A DNA stretch of 64,000 bases from Candidatus Aalborgicola lynettensis (GTDB taxonomy: Bacteria; Pseudomonadota; Gammaproteobacteria; Burkholderiales; Burkholderiaceae_C), in the NCBI GenBank assembly GCA_016719405.1, contig JADJZE010000021.1, positions 248,001-312,000 of the forward strand, read 5' to 3'. Below the pieces are notes generated by a model that did no database searches, had not been told where the DNA came from, and was given only the letters and a program-made list of their open reading frames with translations. Made by a program: the position numbers and the translations under genes. Shown here piece by piece: positions 1 through 8,961 of this stretch (position 1 is its first letter; the number at the start of each line of letters is the position of its first letter).

Positions 1-632
1 CCGTCAAAATCCACGCACCTAGCGCCAGAAAAGGAATACTTGACGGCGGATGCGCGGAGATAGCACCATCTTTGCGGTAGCGGTTGCTGCGCGCACCGAG
101 CAAAATGACGGCTGGCAAGGCAATCCAGCCGCCCACGGCATGCACCACCACGCTGCCGGCAAAGTCGTGGAACTCTTCACCGGTGAGTGCCTTGATCCAG
201 GCCTGCACACCAAAGTGCTGGTTCCAGACGATACCTTCATAGAATGGGTACACAAAACCGACGATGACAGCCGTTGCCATCAATTGGGGCCAGAAGCGTG
301 CACGCTCGGCAATGCCGCCGGAAATAATGGCCGGAATGGCCGCCGCAAACGTCAGCAGAAAGAAAAATTTCACCAGGTCGTAGCCATTTTTAGCCGCCAG
401 CACCTCGGCACCGACGAAAAAGCTGGTGCCGTAGGCTACGCCGTAACCCACGATGAAATACACCACGGTGGAGACCGAAAAGTCCACCAAAATTTTGACC
501 AGGGCGTTGACTTGGTTCTTGCGGCGCACGGTGCCGAGTTCCAGAAACGCAAAACCGGCGTGCATGGCCAGCACCATGATGCCGCCCAACAAAATGAACA
601 AGGCATCTGCGCCCTGTTTTAGTGCTTCCATG
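1..632 (-). CDS. amtB: Ammonium transporter, Amt family (3' end outside window)
   Basis: Inner-membrane ammonium channel. Only the first 210 residues are present because the gene runs off the left edge; the ATG is at 632 on the minus strand. Several hydrophobic membrane helices are visible. The Amt signature HDFAGSVVVHAVGG lies at residues 155-168 and places the conserved Asp156 and the pore His164 eight residues apart, as in E. coli AmtB. It starts directly with a membrane helix and shows no cleavable signal peptide, unlike E. coli AmtB. It is divergent from the cation exporter at 811, and no glnK precedes it on this side. Family assignment is firm; the exact substrate subclass cannot be judged from the fragment. 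Confidence 0.93.
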
Positions 633-810
633 ACTCAATTCCTTGAAAAAATGCGTAAAGTTGGTGCGGCAATCAGTGAAACTGCCGCATGCACCAAAGT
701 AAAGCAAAAATCGGGCCAAATGTCATTTGCCGGTGCATTGTGTGCGGCGGCGCACGTTTTTGTGCGGCCCTGCGCGTACGATGCTGCGTACATATTTTCA
801 ACAGGCTTGC

Positions 811-1368
811 ATGGACGCATTTCTTGTCTCTACCGGTATCGTTGCCCTGGCCGAAATGGGTGACAAAACGCAGTTGTTGGCACTGATCCTGGCGGCGCGT
901 TTTCGCAGGCCTTGGCCCATTGTGCTGGGCATATTCACGGCCACGGTGGCCAACCATGCCCTGGCCGGGGCACTGGGCGCGTGGGTGACCACCGTTTTGG
1001 GGCCTGACGTGTTGCGCTGGGTGCTGGGAGCGTCGTTCATCGCCATGGCACTGTGGATGCTGGTGCCCGACCACATGGAGGATGAAGAAACAGACAACGC
1101 ACCCCGACTGGGCGTTTTCGGCACCACGGTGCTAGCCTTCTTTTTGGCCGAGATGGGCGACAAGACGCAAATCGCCACCGTCATGCTGGCCGCCCAGTAC
1201 CAGGCCTGGGCCTGGGTGGTGGCGGGTACCACGCTGGGCATGATGCTGGCCAACGCCCCGGTGGTGTGGTTGGGCGACAAGATGACCCAACTGGTGCCAC
1301 TGCGGGTGGTGCATGGGGTGTCGGGACTGATCTTTTTGGGGCTGGGGGTCTTTGCGCTGGTGGGCTAG
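811..1368 (+). CDS. GDT1/TMEM165 (UPF0016) family cation exporter
   Basis: Small inner-membrane protein of 185 aa with about six hydrophobic segments. It carries two copies of the family motif, EMGDKTQLL near the N-terminus and EMGDKTQIA in the second half, which define the GDT1/UPF0016 cation/proton exchanger fold. Bacterial members studied so far, such as MneA of Vibrio, export manganese, so Mn2+ export is the likely role by family. The ATG at 811 is chosen because the first motif then lies near residue 14, as is usual. An ATG at 781 in the same frame would add ten residues. I looked for a yybP-ykoY manganese riboswitch upstream and saw none. Confidence 0.88.
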   Translation: MDAFLVSTGIVALAEMGDKTQLLALILAARFRRPWPIVLGIFTATVANHALAGALGAWVTTVLGPDVLRWVLGASFIAMALWMLVPDHMEDEETDNAPRLGVFGTTVLAFFLAEMGDKTQIATVMLAAQYQAWAWVVAGTTLGMMLANAPVVWLGDKMTQLVPLRVVHGVSGLIFLGLGVFALVG

Positions 1369-1401
1369 CGGGGGTTCATCGGCGGCTAACACGATGCGTC
1401 T

Positions 1402-1429
1402 TGTCTTGCGAATGTCACGCTGGTGTCAC
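1402..1429 (+). promoter_or_regulatory. Candidate Pho box (PhoB site) upstream of phoX
   Basis: Three TGTC-type hexamers lie at 1402 (TGTCTT), 1413 (TGTCAC) and 1424 (TGTCAC), each exactly 11 bp from the next. This is the direct-repeat spacing of the PhoB recognition element. The site lies about 50 bp before the phoX start, so phosphate-starvation control is expected. Spacing and hexamers are seen in the sequence; PhoB binding is inferred. Confidence 0.6.
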
Positions 1430-1478
1430 AATCGCGGGCGATGCTGTTTGCACATCCAACCCCAGCGAGATACCGCCT

Positions 1479-3695
1479 GTGAAAAAAAGAATCCCCCATT
1501 CCCCCGACTTTCAGTTCAACAACGAAGAGTCCAACACCAGCGCCAGCCCAAGTTTTGACGCCGTATTGGCAACCCGCTTGAGCCGCCGCCGTCTGATGTT
1601 GGGGGCCGCTGGTGCTGCGGCGACCACGGTATTCGGTGGCGCCGGTCTGGTGGGTTGCGCCAGCACCGGCACCACCGGAGGGGTGGCCTCCGCAGCCTTG
1701 CCCTTGCGCAGCTTAGGCTTCTCTGCGGTGGCGAAAAGTCTGGCCGACGCCGTCGTGGTGGCACCCGGCTACCAGGTGCAGGTGCTGTATGCGCTGGGCG
1801 ACCCCCTGACCGCTGCCACCCCCGCCTTCAAAAACGACGGCACCGATACCCACTTTGACCAGCGTGCGGGCGACCACCACGACGGCATGGAGTGGTTTGG
1901 ACTGGATGCCAGCGGTCAACCCTCCAGCAGCGCTGTCAGCCGTGGTTTGATTGCCATGAACCACGAAGCCACGACCGATGAAAAGCTCAGCTCGCATTTC
2001 ATCCATGCCAACGGCGGCACCGCAACACTGCCCCGCCCGCCGACAGAGGTGGACAAGGAACTGGCAATCCATGGACTGTCGGTGGTCGAGGTGCAGTCCG
2101 TGGGTGCCCAGTGGAACTACCTGCAGGCCTCTCCCTTTAACCGCCGGGTGACGGCGGAGACCGAAGTGCTGATCAGCGGCCCGGCCAAAGGCAGCGCCCA
2201 CCTGGTCACCCCCTACAGTCCGGATGGCACGCACAGCCGGGGCACACTGAACAACTGCGGCACCGGCAAAACGCCCTGGGGCACCTTTGTGTCGGGCGAA
2301 GAAAACTGGTACGGCTACTTTTTCCGCGATGCCAAAGACGACGCGCGCCGTGGCAAAAAAGACAAACAAGTCACTGCCCTTAACCGCTACGGCCGCAAGG
2401 CCGGTGCCGCCAGCCGTCACGGCTGGGAAAGCGCTGGCCCAGACGACCGTTTTGCGCGCTGGAACAACAGCGCAGTGGGGGCCAGTGCCAAAATGGACTA
2501 CCGCAACGAGATGAACACCTTTGGCTACGTGGTGGAAATGGACGCCTACGACCGCACCCAAGCCGTACGCAAACGCACCGGCCTGGGCCGCTTTGCACAC
2601 GAGAGTGTGAGCTTTGCCAAGCCCGTGGTGGGGCAGCCCGTTGTTGCCTACATGGGCGACGATGCGCGCAATGAATACATGTACAAATACGTGTCGGCTG
2701 CCAAATGGGACGCCGCCGACGCCAATCCCGCCGACCGCCTCGCCACCGGTGACAAGTACCTGGACAAGGGCACTTTGTTTGTCGCCAGTTTCAAAGACGA
2801 TGGCACCGGCCAGTGGATCGAGTTGTCCATGAACAACCCCATCGTCGCGGCCAACCCCGACTTTGAATTCACGTCCGACGCCGACGTGGCCATCTTCACC
2901 CGCCTGGCGGCCGACGCGGTCAGCGCCACCAAGATGGACCGCCCCGAATGGGGTGGCATCAACCCGCGCAACGGCGAGTTCTACATGACACTTACCAACA
3001 ACAGCAATCGCACCGTGGATGGGGATGCCGGGGTGGATGCGGCCAATCCGCGCTATTACAAAGACATGAAGGGCGCCAAGGAAAACAAAGGCAATGTGCA
3101 TGGTCACATCATCCGTGTGGCGCAGGCGCACCCGGCCGATACGGCGTTCAAATGGGATATCTACCTGTTTGCCTCCGAGGCGGACGCCGACAAGAGCCGG
3201 GTCAACCTGTCTAGCCTGACCGACGACAACGACATGTCCGCCCCTGACGGCTTGGTGTTCAGCCAGGCCACCGGCCTGTGCTGGATTCAGACCGACGACG
3301 GCGCCTACACCGACAAGACCAACTGCATGTTGCTGGCGGCCATTCCCGGCCAGGTGGGGGATGGCAGTAAAAAGACCCTGACCTACCCACGTGCCGACGG
3401 CAGCGAAAAGCGGGTCGAAACGCACATTGGCAAGCCCCAGTCGCCAGACATATTGAAACGCTTTTTGGTGGGCCCGGTGGACTGTGAAATTACCGGGCTG
3501 TGCGAAACACCGGATGGCCGGGCCATGTTCATCAACATCCAGCACCCCGGCGAAGGCACCAAAATGGCCGATATCGGCAACCCGGCCAAATACACCAGCC
3601 AGTGGCCCGCCAACGCCGGTTACGGTGCGGGTCAGCGCCCCCGCTCGGCCACCATTGTCATCACCAAGAAGGATGGTGGTGTGATTGGCAGTTAA
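1479..3695 (+). CDS. phoX: PhoX-family alkaline phosphatase (DUF839), Tat-exported
   Basis: Predicted extracytoplasmic phosphatase of 738 aa in the DUF839/PhoX family, Ca2+/Fe3+-dependent phosphomonoesterases that release phosphate from organic esters. The N-terminus carries a twin-arginine signal (SRRRLML followed by an Ala/Gly-rich hydrophobic stretch) about 33 residues in. The block NNCGTGKTPWGTFVSGEENW contains Cys260, matching the iron-ligand cysteine of PhoX, with the acidic residues that follow. A GTG at 1479 is chosen as start: it leads directly into MKKRIPHS and a normal-length Tat leader, whereas the longer open frame runs back into the preceding exporter gene. A triple 11-bp direct repeat resembling a Pho box lies just upstream. 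Confidence 0.88.
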   Translation: MKKRIPHSPDFQFNNEESNTSASPSFDAVLATRLSRRRLMLGAAGAAATTVFGGAGLVGCASTGTTGGVASAALPLRSLGFSAVAKSLADAVVVAPGYQVQVLYALGDPLTAATPAFKNDGTDTHFDQRAGDHHDGMEWFGLDASGQPSSSAVSRGLIAMNHEATTDEKLSSHFIHANGGTATLPRPPTEVDKELAIHGLSVVEVQSVGAQWNYLQASPFNRRVTAETEVLISGPAKGSAHLVTPYSPDGTHSRGTLNNCGTGKTPWGTFVSGEENWYGYFFRDAKDDARRGKKDKQVTALNRYGRKAGAASRHGWESAGPDDRFARWNNSAVGASAKMDYRNEMNTFGYVVEMDAYDRTQAVRKRTGLGRFAHESVSFAKPVVGQPVVAYMGDDARNEYMYKYVSAAKWDAADANPADRLATGDKYLDKGTLFVASFKDDGTGQWIELSMNNPIVAANPDFEFTSDADVAIFTRLAADAVSATKMDRPEWGGINPRNGEFYMTLTNNSNRTVDGDAGVDAANPRYYKDMKGAKENKGNVHGHIIRVAQAHPADTAFKWDIYLFASEADADKSRVNLSSLTDDNDMSAPDGLVFSQATGLCWIQTDDGAYTDKTNCMLLAAIPGQVGDGSKKTLTYPRADGSEKRVETHIGKPQSPDILKRFLVGPVDCEITGLCETPDGRAMFINIQHPGEGTKMADIGNPAKYTSQWPANAGYGAGQRPRSATIVITKKDGGVIGS

Positions 3696-3783
3696 GCGCC
3701 AATAACCGGGGCAGTTCGCATCAACGGCGCTGAGCTTGTATCCGCTGGCAAAGGCCATTGAAAGCAGGCCGTGCAGAAGCCCA

Positions 3784-4071
3784 TCATGCGCGTGCCCGGC
3801 TGGCGATGCACTTGCGCAGCACAAACCCCGTGGTGACCCCCAGCGCGATCACGGCCATCGCTGTCGGGCCGGCCAGCGCCATGGCGCGTGTGAGTTCCAG
3901 CACAAAGGCTGACACGCCCACACCCATAAACAGCACAACCGGCAAGGCCAGTGTGAGCAGCGCAATTGCCATGGCGTTGTTGATGGCTTCGCTCTCTGAT
4001 GACGGAGCGGGTTGCTTGCGCGATGCCGCCATAATCAGTGAAGTTGTGTTGTGGGCAGCAAGTGTGTTCAT
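3784..4071 (-). CDS. Small two-helix membrane protein of unknown function
   Basis: 95-aa protein not recognised as a named family. It has a polar N-terminal third of about 30 residues followed by two hydrophobic segments rich in Ala, Leu and Val, each long enough to span the membrane, and a short basic C-terminus (LRKCIASRARA). An AGGAA ribosome-binding site lies about seven bases before the ATG at 4071. It is convergent with phoX and divergent from the pseudo-receiver gene at 4300. The short length and separate promoter region make it a stand-alone inner-membrane protein; nothing in the sequence gives its role. Confidence 0.55.
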   Translation of the reverse strand: MNTLAAHNTTSLIMAASRKQPAPSSESEAINNAMAIALLTLALPVVLFMGVGVSAFVLELTRAMALAGPTAMAVIALGVTTGFVLRKCIASRARA

Positions 4072-4299
4072 GACTGCAATTCCTGGGTGAATGGGTAATG
4101 GTTGGGGTGTGCGGGCGCACATCGCGCCCTGATAGAAGAACGCAGCCCATGGGCACATAGATGCAGTTCGGCAAAAAATATTGGCAAGGCGGATAGCGAT
4201 TGATGACCCGAATGCTGTGCTAGCCCACGCAAAATTGAGCAACTCTGCTATTCTTTTGGTACCACTGCGCTGCAGCGTCCACCCCACCCAGCCCGTCCC

Positions 4300-5976
4300 A
4301 TGCAAGCCCAAGAAACCGATTTTTCGCACTGCTCGGCCCTGGTGGTAGACCCTAATCCGACAACCCGTTCTATTCTGGTGTCGCAGTTGCGCGAGTACGG
4401 CGTGGGCACGGTGTTGCAAACCGCGCGCGCGGCCGATGCGCGCCGCCATCTGGAATACCGGGTATTTGACTTTGTGCTGTGCGAACAGTATTTCGATGAC
4501 GAAGCCATCTCCGGCCCCGACCTGCTCGACGACTTGCGGCGCAGCCATTTGCTGCCGTTTTCGGCCATCTTCATTCTCATTACCGCCGAGGCCACCTATG
4601 CCAAGGTAGCCGAGGCCGCCGAGTCGGCGCTGGACGGTTACCTGCTCAAGCCCCACCGCGCGGTGGACTTGTACGAGCGCTTGCAACAGGCCCGCATGCG
4701 CAAGTTGGCGCTGCAAGATATTTTTGCCGCCATCGACACCGAAGACTTTGAGTTGGCCGCGCAGCTGTGTTTGCAACGCTTCGAGTCGCGCGGCCTGTAT
4801 TGGCTGTACGCGGCACGCGTGGGTGCAGAGCTGTTGTTGCGCCTGAACCGTTGTGCCGAGGCGCAGGCTTTGTACCAGGCTGTGGTGGCCGCCAAGACCC
4901 TGCCCTGGGCCCGCCTGGGCATTGCCCGTGCGCAGCTCGATGCCGGGCAAATCACCCAGGCCACCAGCACCCTGGAGCGCCTGATTGACGCCGACCCCAC
5001 ATTCGTGGATGCCTACGACGTGATGGGCCGTGCCTACATCGAGCTGGGTCGTTTTGACCGCGCGCTGGAAACCTTCAAGATGGCGGCGGCGCTGACGCCG
5101 GCTTCCATTAGCCGCCTGCAAAACCTGGCCATGATGAGTTATTACGCCGGTGACCGCCTTGAGGCCGACAAGCTGCTGGAGCGCACCACCCGCTTGGGGC
5201 TGGAATCCAAACTGTTTGACAGCCAAAGCCTGGTGTTGCTGGCCTTTACCCGGTTGGAGCAGCGCGACCGCAAAGGTGTGCAGCGCTGCCAGGATGACTT
5301 TGTCCGCCTGCTGGAGCGCAACCCCGACAATGCCCGTCAGCAACGCCTGGCCGCCGTGGTGGCGGTGCTGAACCAACTGGCGCACCAGCAGTTTGAGCCC
5401 GCTGAACAGGCCGTGCGGGCCATGGCGGCCACGGTGTCGCAGTCGGACTTTGACTTTGAATCCGCCAGCAACCTGCTGGCTTTGTTGTGCCAGTTGGCGC
5501 ACAAAGCCATCGGTCTGCATACCTTCGAGGGCGTGGTGGAAACCATCGGCATGCGTTTTTGCAGCAACCGCTCACTGGCCGAATTGCTGGCCGCCAGCAC
5601 CGCCAGTTACCCGCCCTACGCCGAGCGCGTGCGCGGCTGCCAGGACCGTGTGTTGGAAGTAGCCGAGGCGGCAGTGACGCAAAGCATGAACGGCGAGCCT
5701 ACGGCGGCCATTCAGGCGCTGATTGCAAAAGGCCAGGCTACCCAGAACGCGCGCCTGATCGAAAACGCCATCCAGTTGCTGCAAAAACACGCCACCAAGG
5801 TGCAAGGGGCTGAAGGCCTGGCTCTGCAGTTGCATGCCCTGCGCCAGCGCTGTGGTGCGGGCAACGTCAAGGCCTCGCTGGGGCAGCACGGCCGCCAGGC
5901 GGGCAGTTTGGCTATTCGTATCGGTGCGGCCAAGCAAGCGAACGCACCGGTGAGTCCGCAAAACCCGACCTACTGA
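4300..5976 (+). CDS. Degenerate response-regulator receiver fused to TPR repeats
   Basis: 558-aa soluble protein. Residues about 10-130 fold like a CheY receiver: the beta1 strand ends VVDPNP, beta3 reads DFVLCEQYF, beta4 ends in ITAE and beta5 gives LLKP with the conserved Thr and Lys. The acidic pair is reduced to Asp17 followed by Pro18, and the phospho-acceptor position holds Glu62 instead of Asp, so normal phosphorylation is unlikely. From about residue 150 the protein consists of helical TPR-like repeats (for example WARLGIARAQLDAGQ and AYDVMGRAYIELGR). There is no DNA-binding or enzyme output domain, so the TPR part probably provides the protein-protein output. The partner is unknown. 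Confidence 0.8.
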   Translation: MQAQETDFSHCSALVVDPNPTTRSILVSQLREYGVGTVLQTARAADARRHLEYRVFDFVLCEQYFDDEAISGPDLLDDLRRSHLLPFSAIFILITAEATYAKVAEAAESALDGYLLKPHRAVDLYERLQQARMRKLALQDIFAAIDTEDFELAAQLCLQRFESRGLYWLYAARVGAELLLRLNRCAEAQALYQAVVAAKTLPWARLGIARAQLDAGQITQATSTLERLIDADPTFVDAYDVMGRAYIELGRFDRALETFKMAAALTPASISRLQNLAMMSYYAGDRLEADKLLERTTRLGLESKLFDSQSLVLLAFTRLEQRDRKGVQRCQDDFVRLLERNPDNARQQRLAAVVAVLNQLAHQQFEPAEQAVRAMAATVSQSDFDFESASNLLALLCQLAHKAIGLHTFEGVVETIGMRFCSNRSLAELLAASTASYPPYAERVRGCQDRVLEVAEAAVTQSMNGEPTAAIQALIAKGQATQNARLIENAIQLLQKHATKVQGAEGLALQLHALRQRCGAGNVKASLGQHGRQAGSLAIRIGAAKQANAPVSPQNPTY

Positions 5977-6076
5977 AGGCTGGCACGGGTGTGTTTTCGC
6001 CAGAGCGATGCACCGTGTCCTTTAGACTATGGCGCCCGCCAGTTTGATGGGCCCACTGACATTCATCCCTTGCACC

Positions 6077-7507
6077 ATGTACTCCAAACCTCCTGCATCG
6101 AATAAGCCCGCAATCACCTTTGGTACGCCGGTGGAGCCGGTGCAGGTACGGCTGCAGAAGGCGATGGCACTACACCAGAGTGGGCAGCTGGCCCAGGCCA
6201 AGACACTGTACGAAGGAATTTTGGCTACACAGCCGCGCAACGCGGACGCGCTGAGTCTGCTGGCCATTGTGGCCACGCAAACGCGCGATTACCCGCTGGC
6301 GCTGGAAACCATCAACAAGGCCATCAAAATCAACCCCGCCAACGCCGGCTACTACCTCAACCGGGGTGCCGCGCAAAAAGAACTGAAAATGCTCACGGAA
6401 GCGGTGGCCAGCTTTGACAAAGCCATTGCCCTGAAGCCCGATTACGCCGAAGCCTATTCCAACCGCGGCATTGTGCAAAAGGAGCTCAAACAAATTGACG
6501 CCGCCATCGCCAGCCTCGACCGGGCCATTGCCCTCAAGCCCGGGCATGCCGAAGCCTATTGGAACAAGTCCAATGCCCTTTTGATAAGTGGTGACTATGA
6601 ACGGGGTTGGCCCCTGTACGAGTGGCGTTGGAAGTTGAATGACCCTAACTTTGTGCCGCGCAACTACACGCAGCCCTTGTGGTTGGGGCTTGAGTCGGTG
6701 CAGGGCAAAACGGTGTACCTTTACGGTGAGCAAGGCTTGGGCGACACGCTACAGCTTTGCCGCTACGCGAAGTTGGTGAAAGACTTGGGCGCCCGTGTAG
6801 TGATGGAGGTTCCGCTGCCGCTTAAGAGCCTGCTGCAGCGCATTGACGGCGTGGATGAATGGGTGCTGACCGGTACGCCGCCGCCGACGTTTGATTACCA
6901 CTGCCCTTTGGTGTCTCTGCCACTGGCGTTGAAGACAACGCTGTCGACTATTCCTGGTCAAGAGCCGTACCTGCACAGCAACGAGCTGTTGCGTGCCCAG
7001 TGGTCCCAACACCTTGGCCCCAGGACGGTACCGCGCGTGGGCCTCGTGTGGAGTGGCAACCCGGTGCAGCTAAATGATCACAATCGCAGTATCCCACTGG
7101 AGCGTTTGCTGGCGTACCTGCCGCCGGGCTTGGAGTATGTGAGCCTGCAAAAAGACCCGCGAGAAGCCGACAGGGCCACGCTCAGTGCTTGCGCTACTGT
7201 GCGTCACTTGGGCGACGATTTCAAGAACTACGACGACACCGCCGCGGTGTGTGCGCTAATGGACGTGGTGGTCTCTGTGTGCACCAGCGTGGCCCATCTG
7301 AGCGCGGGGCTGGGATGCACCACATGGGTTTTGCTGGCCTATAACTCCGACTGGCGCTGGTTGCATGACCGTACCGACAGCCCTTGGTACCCTAGCGCTC
7401 AACTCTATCGCCAGGCCACACCTGGTGACTGGTCAGAACCGATGTCGCGGTTACAGAATGACCTGGTGAAGCTGGCAGGGCAATTCCCCGGCGCAACGCC
7501 CGTCTGA
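6077..7507 (+). CDS. TPR protein with glycosyltransferase-like C-terminal domain
   Basis: 476-aa protein. Residues about 20-190 hold at least four TPR units, two of them almost identical (ASFDKAIALKPDYAEAYSNRG and ASLDRAIALKPGHAEAYWNKS). The C-terminal part resembles the ADP-heptose/GT9-like domain found behind TPRs in many proteobacteria: WSGNP, NDHNRSIPLERL, then VVSVCTSVAHLSAGLG and DWRWLHDRTDSPWYPS. Such proteins are often linked to protein or surface glycosylation, but the donor and acceptor here are unknown. The ATG at 6077 is preferred over 6029; neither has a clear ribosome-binding site. It follows the pseudo-receiver/TPR gene by about 100 bp in the same direction. Confidence 0.75.
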   Translation: MYSKPPASNKPAITFGTPVEPVQVRLQKAMALHQSGQLAQAKTLYEGILATQPRNADALSLLAIVATQTRDYPLALETINKAIKINPANAGYYLNRGAAQKELKMLTEAVASFDKAIALKPDYAEAYSNRGIVQKELKQIDAAIASLDRAIALKPGHAEAYWNKSNALLISGDYERGWPLYEWRWKLNDPNFVPRNYTQPLWLGLESVQGKTVYLYGEQGLGDTLQLCRYAKLVKDLGARVVMEVPLPLKSLLQRIDGVDEWVLTGTPPPTFDYHCPLVSLPLALKTTLSTIPGQEPYLHSNELLRAQWSQHLGPRTVPRVGLVWSGNPVQLNDHNRSIPLERLLAYLPPGLEYVSLQKDPREADRATLSACATVRHLGDDFKNYDDTAAVCALMDVVVSVCTSVAHLSAGLGCTTWVLLAYNSDWRWLHDRTDSPWYPSAQLYRQATPGDWSEPMSRLQNDLVKLAGQFPGATPV

Positions 7508-7589
7508 CCAAGAAAGGGCTTGGGATAAAACTTCATCAATAAAAACTTCATCGCCTACCCTATGGCTCAGCCTTGCTAGAATTCCCCCC

Positions 7590-7645
7590 AGCGCCAATTT
7601 GAACCAGCTTGCGGGCGCTTAATAAGTACAGCTAAAGACGGACCG
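7590..7645 (+). promoter_or_regulatory. SAM-II riboswitch upstream of metX
   Basis: The leader matches the compact SAM-II (metA-motif) aptamer. The P1 helix GCGCC (7591-7595) pairs perfectly with GGCGC (7614-7618). The loop carries the TTTGAACC segment, and P1 is followed by TTAATAAG and the conserved AGCTAAAG that closes the pseudoknot. It lies about 60 bp before metX, the typical target. High S-adenosylmethionine should lower metX-metW expression. The match was made by eye to the known consensus. Confidence 0.88.
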
Positions 7646-7654
7646 ACTCCCCCA

Positions 7655-7687
7655 CCCGGCCTCGTTTTTGCGACGCTGGGTTTTTTT
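7655..7687 (+). terminator. Intrinsic terminator-like hairpin between SAM-II aptamer and metX
   Basis: CCCGGC at 7655-7660 can pair with GCTGGG at 7675-7680 (one G-U pair), followed at once by seven T residues (7681-7687), only 20 bp before the metX ATG. Its position right after the aptamer suggests it is the expression platform or an attenuator. The stem is short, so strength is uncertain. Confidence 0.6.
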
Positions 7688-7707
7688 ATGGAAGTTTGGG
7701 TTGGTTC

Positions 7708-8961
7708 ATGACATTGATTGCCACGCCACAGTCACAGCATTTTGCCGACGCGCTGCCCCTGCAGAGTGGCGCCGCGCTACGCGACTACTCCCTGAGTTAC
7801 GAGACCTACGGCACGCTCAACCTGGACAAGTCCAACGCCGTGCTGATCTGCCACGCCCTCAACGCATCCCACCACGTCGCCGGTGTGTATGCCGGGCAGG
7901 ACAAGAGCGAAGGCTGGTGGGACAACATGATTGGCCCTGGCAAGCCGCTCGACACCGATCGCTTTTTCGTCATCGGTGTCAACAACCTGGGCTCCTGCTT
8001 TGGCTCTACGGGCCCCATGCATGTCAACCCCGAGACGGGTACCGTCTATGGCGCCGACTTTCCAGTGGTCACGGTGGAAGACTGGGTCAACGCCCAGGCG
8101 CTTTTGCTGGATGTTCTGGGTATTCACAAATTGGCGGCGGTCATGGGCGGCAGCCTGGGCGGCATGCAGGCGCTCTCGTGGACGCTGCAATACCCCGCGC
8201 GCGTGGCCCATGCCGTGGTGGTGGCCAGCGCGCCCAACCTGACGGCCGAGAACATCGCCTTTAACGAAGTCGCGCGCCGCGCCATCGTGACCGACCCCGA
8301 CTTCCATGGGGGGCACTTCTACGCCCATGGCACCGTGCCCAAGCGCGGCCTGCGCATAGCCCGCATGATTGGCCACATCACCTACCTGAGCGACGATGTG
8401 ATGAACGAGAAGTTTGGTCGTCAGCAGAAACTGGCCCCCACGCTTCCCGCTGCGCCTCGTGCGAGCGTCGAAGACGCCGCGCGACACGGTGCGCTGCCCC
8501 CCGAGGGCGCCCTCGCGCCTTGGGGCGGCCCGGCGGCGCTCGCCGCGGCGGTTCCACCCTACAAATACACGACGCAGGAAGTGGAGTTCCAGATCGAAAG
8601 CTACCTGCGTTACCAAGGTGACAAGTTTGCCGAATACTTTGATGCCAACACCTATTTGCTCATTACCCGTGCGTTGGACTATTTCGACCCGGCGCGCGCC
8701 TTTGATGGCAACCTGAGCCGGGCATTGGCGCGCGCCACCTGCAAGTTTCTGCTGGTGAGCTTCACCACGGACTGGCGCTTTGCACCCAAGCGCAGCCGCG
8801 AAATTGTCAAAGCCCTGCTCGACAACCAGCGCGACGTCAGCTACGCCGAAATCGATGCCCCCCACGGGCACGATGCTTTTTTGCTTGATGACGCACGCTA
8901 CATGGGCGTAGTGCGCTCTTATTTTGATAGTATTTACAAGAAAATGGGGGGGGCGTTATGA
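7708..8961 (+). CDS. metX: Homoserine O-acetyltransferase (alpha/beta hydrolase fold)
   Basis: Transfers an acyl group from acyl-CoA to homoserine, the first committed step of methionine synthesis, in the cytoplasm. The nucleophile elbow GGSLGGMQALSW places the catalytic Ser at 149; the Asp is in the TDWRFAP block and the His in PHGHDAFLLD near the C-terminus. At 417 aa it is some 30-40 residues longer than usual. The extra length is an Ala/Pro-rich insert about residues 242-287, between LSDDVMNEKFGRQ and VEFQIESYLRYQGDKF, encoded by a palindromic repeat. The ATG at 7708 fits the family start. It is controlled by the SAM-II riboswitch and overlaps metW by the ATGA at 8958. Confidence 0.95.
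   Translation: MTLIATPQSQHFADALPLQSGAALRDYSLSYETYGTLNLDKSNAVLICHALNASHHVAGVYAGQDKSEGWWDNMIGPGKPLDTDRFFVIGVNNLGSCFGSTGPMHVNPETGTVYGADFPVVTVEDWVNAQALLLDVLGIHKLAAVMGGSLGGMQALSWTLQYPARVAHAVVVASAPNLTAENIAFNEVARRAIVTDPDFHGGHFYAHGTVPKRGLRIARMIGHITYLSDDVMNEKFGRQQKLAPTLPAAPRASVEDAARHGALPPEGALAPWGGPAALAAAVPPYKYTTQEVEFQIESYLRYQGDKFAEYFDANTYLLITRALDYFDPARAFDGNLSRALARATCKFLLVSFTTDWRFAPKRSREIVKALLDNQRDVSYAEIDAPHGHDAFLLDDARYMGVVRSYFDSIYKKMGGAL
8440..8562 (+). repeat. Palindromic GC-rich repeat inserted in frame in metX
   Basis: The segment runs from CCCCCACGCT through GCTGCCCCCCGAGGGC and GCCTTGGGGCGGCCCGGCGG. It contains a perfect 12-bp palindrome (GAGGGCGCCCTC) and complementary C- and G-runs. The same ordered blocks recur inside amgK at 18208-18290. 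It encodes the insert absent from ordinary MetX proteins. Boundaries are approximate. Confidence 0.7.

Noticed and set aside
633..810. Possible manganese (yybP-ykoY) riboswitch before the GDT1 exporter
   Set aside because: The conserved loops of that motif could not be found; only a short GC hairpin is present.
1713..3824. 703-aa open frame antisense to phoX
   Set aside because: It has low-complexity Val/Gly/His-rich sequence typical of a high-GC shadow frame, while the plus strand encodes a clear PhoX protein.
3784..5520. 578-aa minus-strand open frame covering the pseudo-receiver gene
   Set aside because: Only its last 95 codons look like a protein. The rest is the complement of the receiver/TPR gene.
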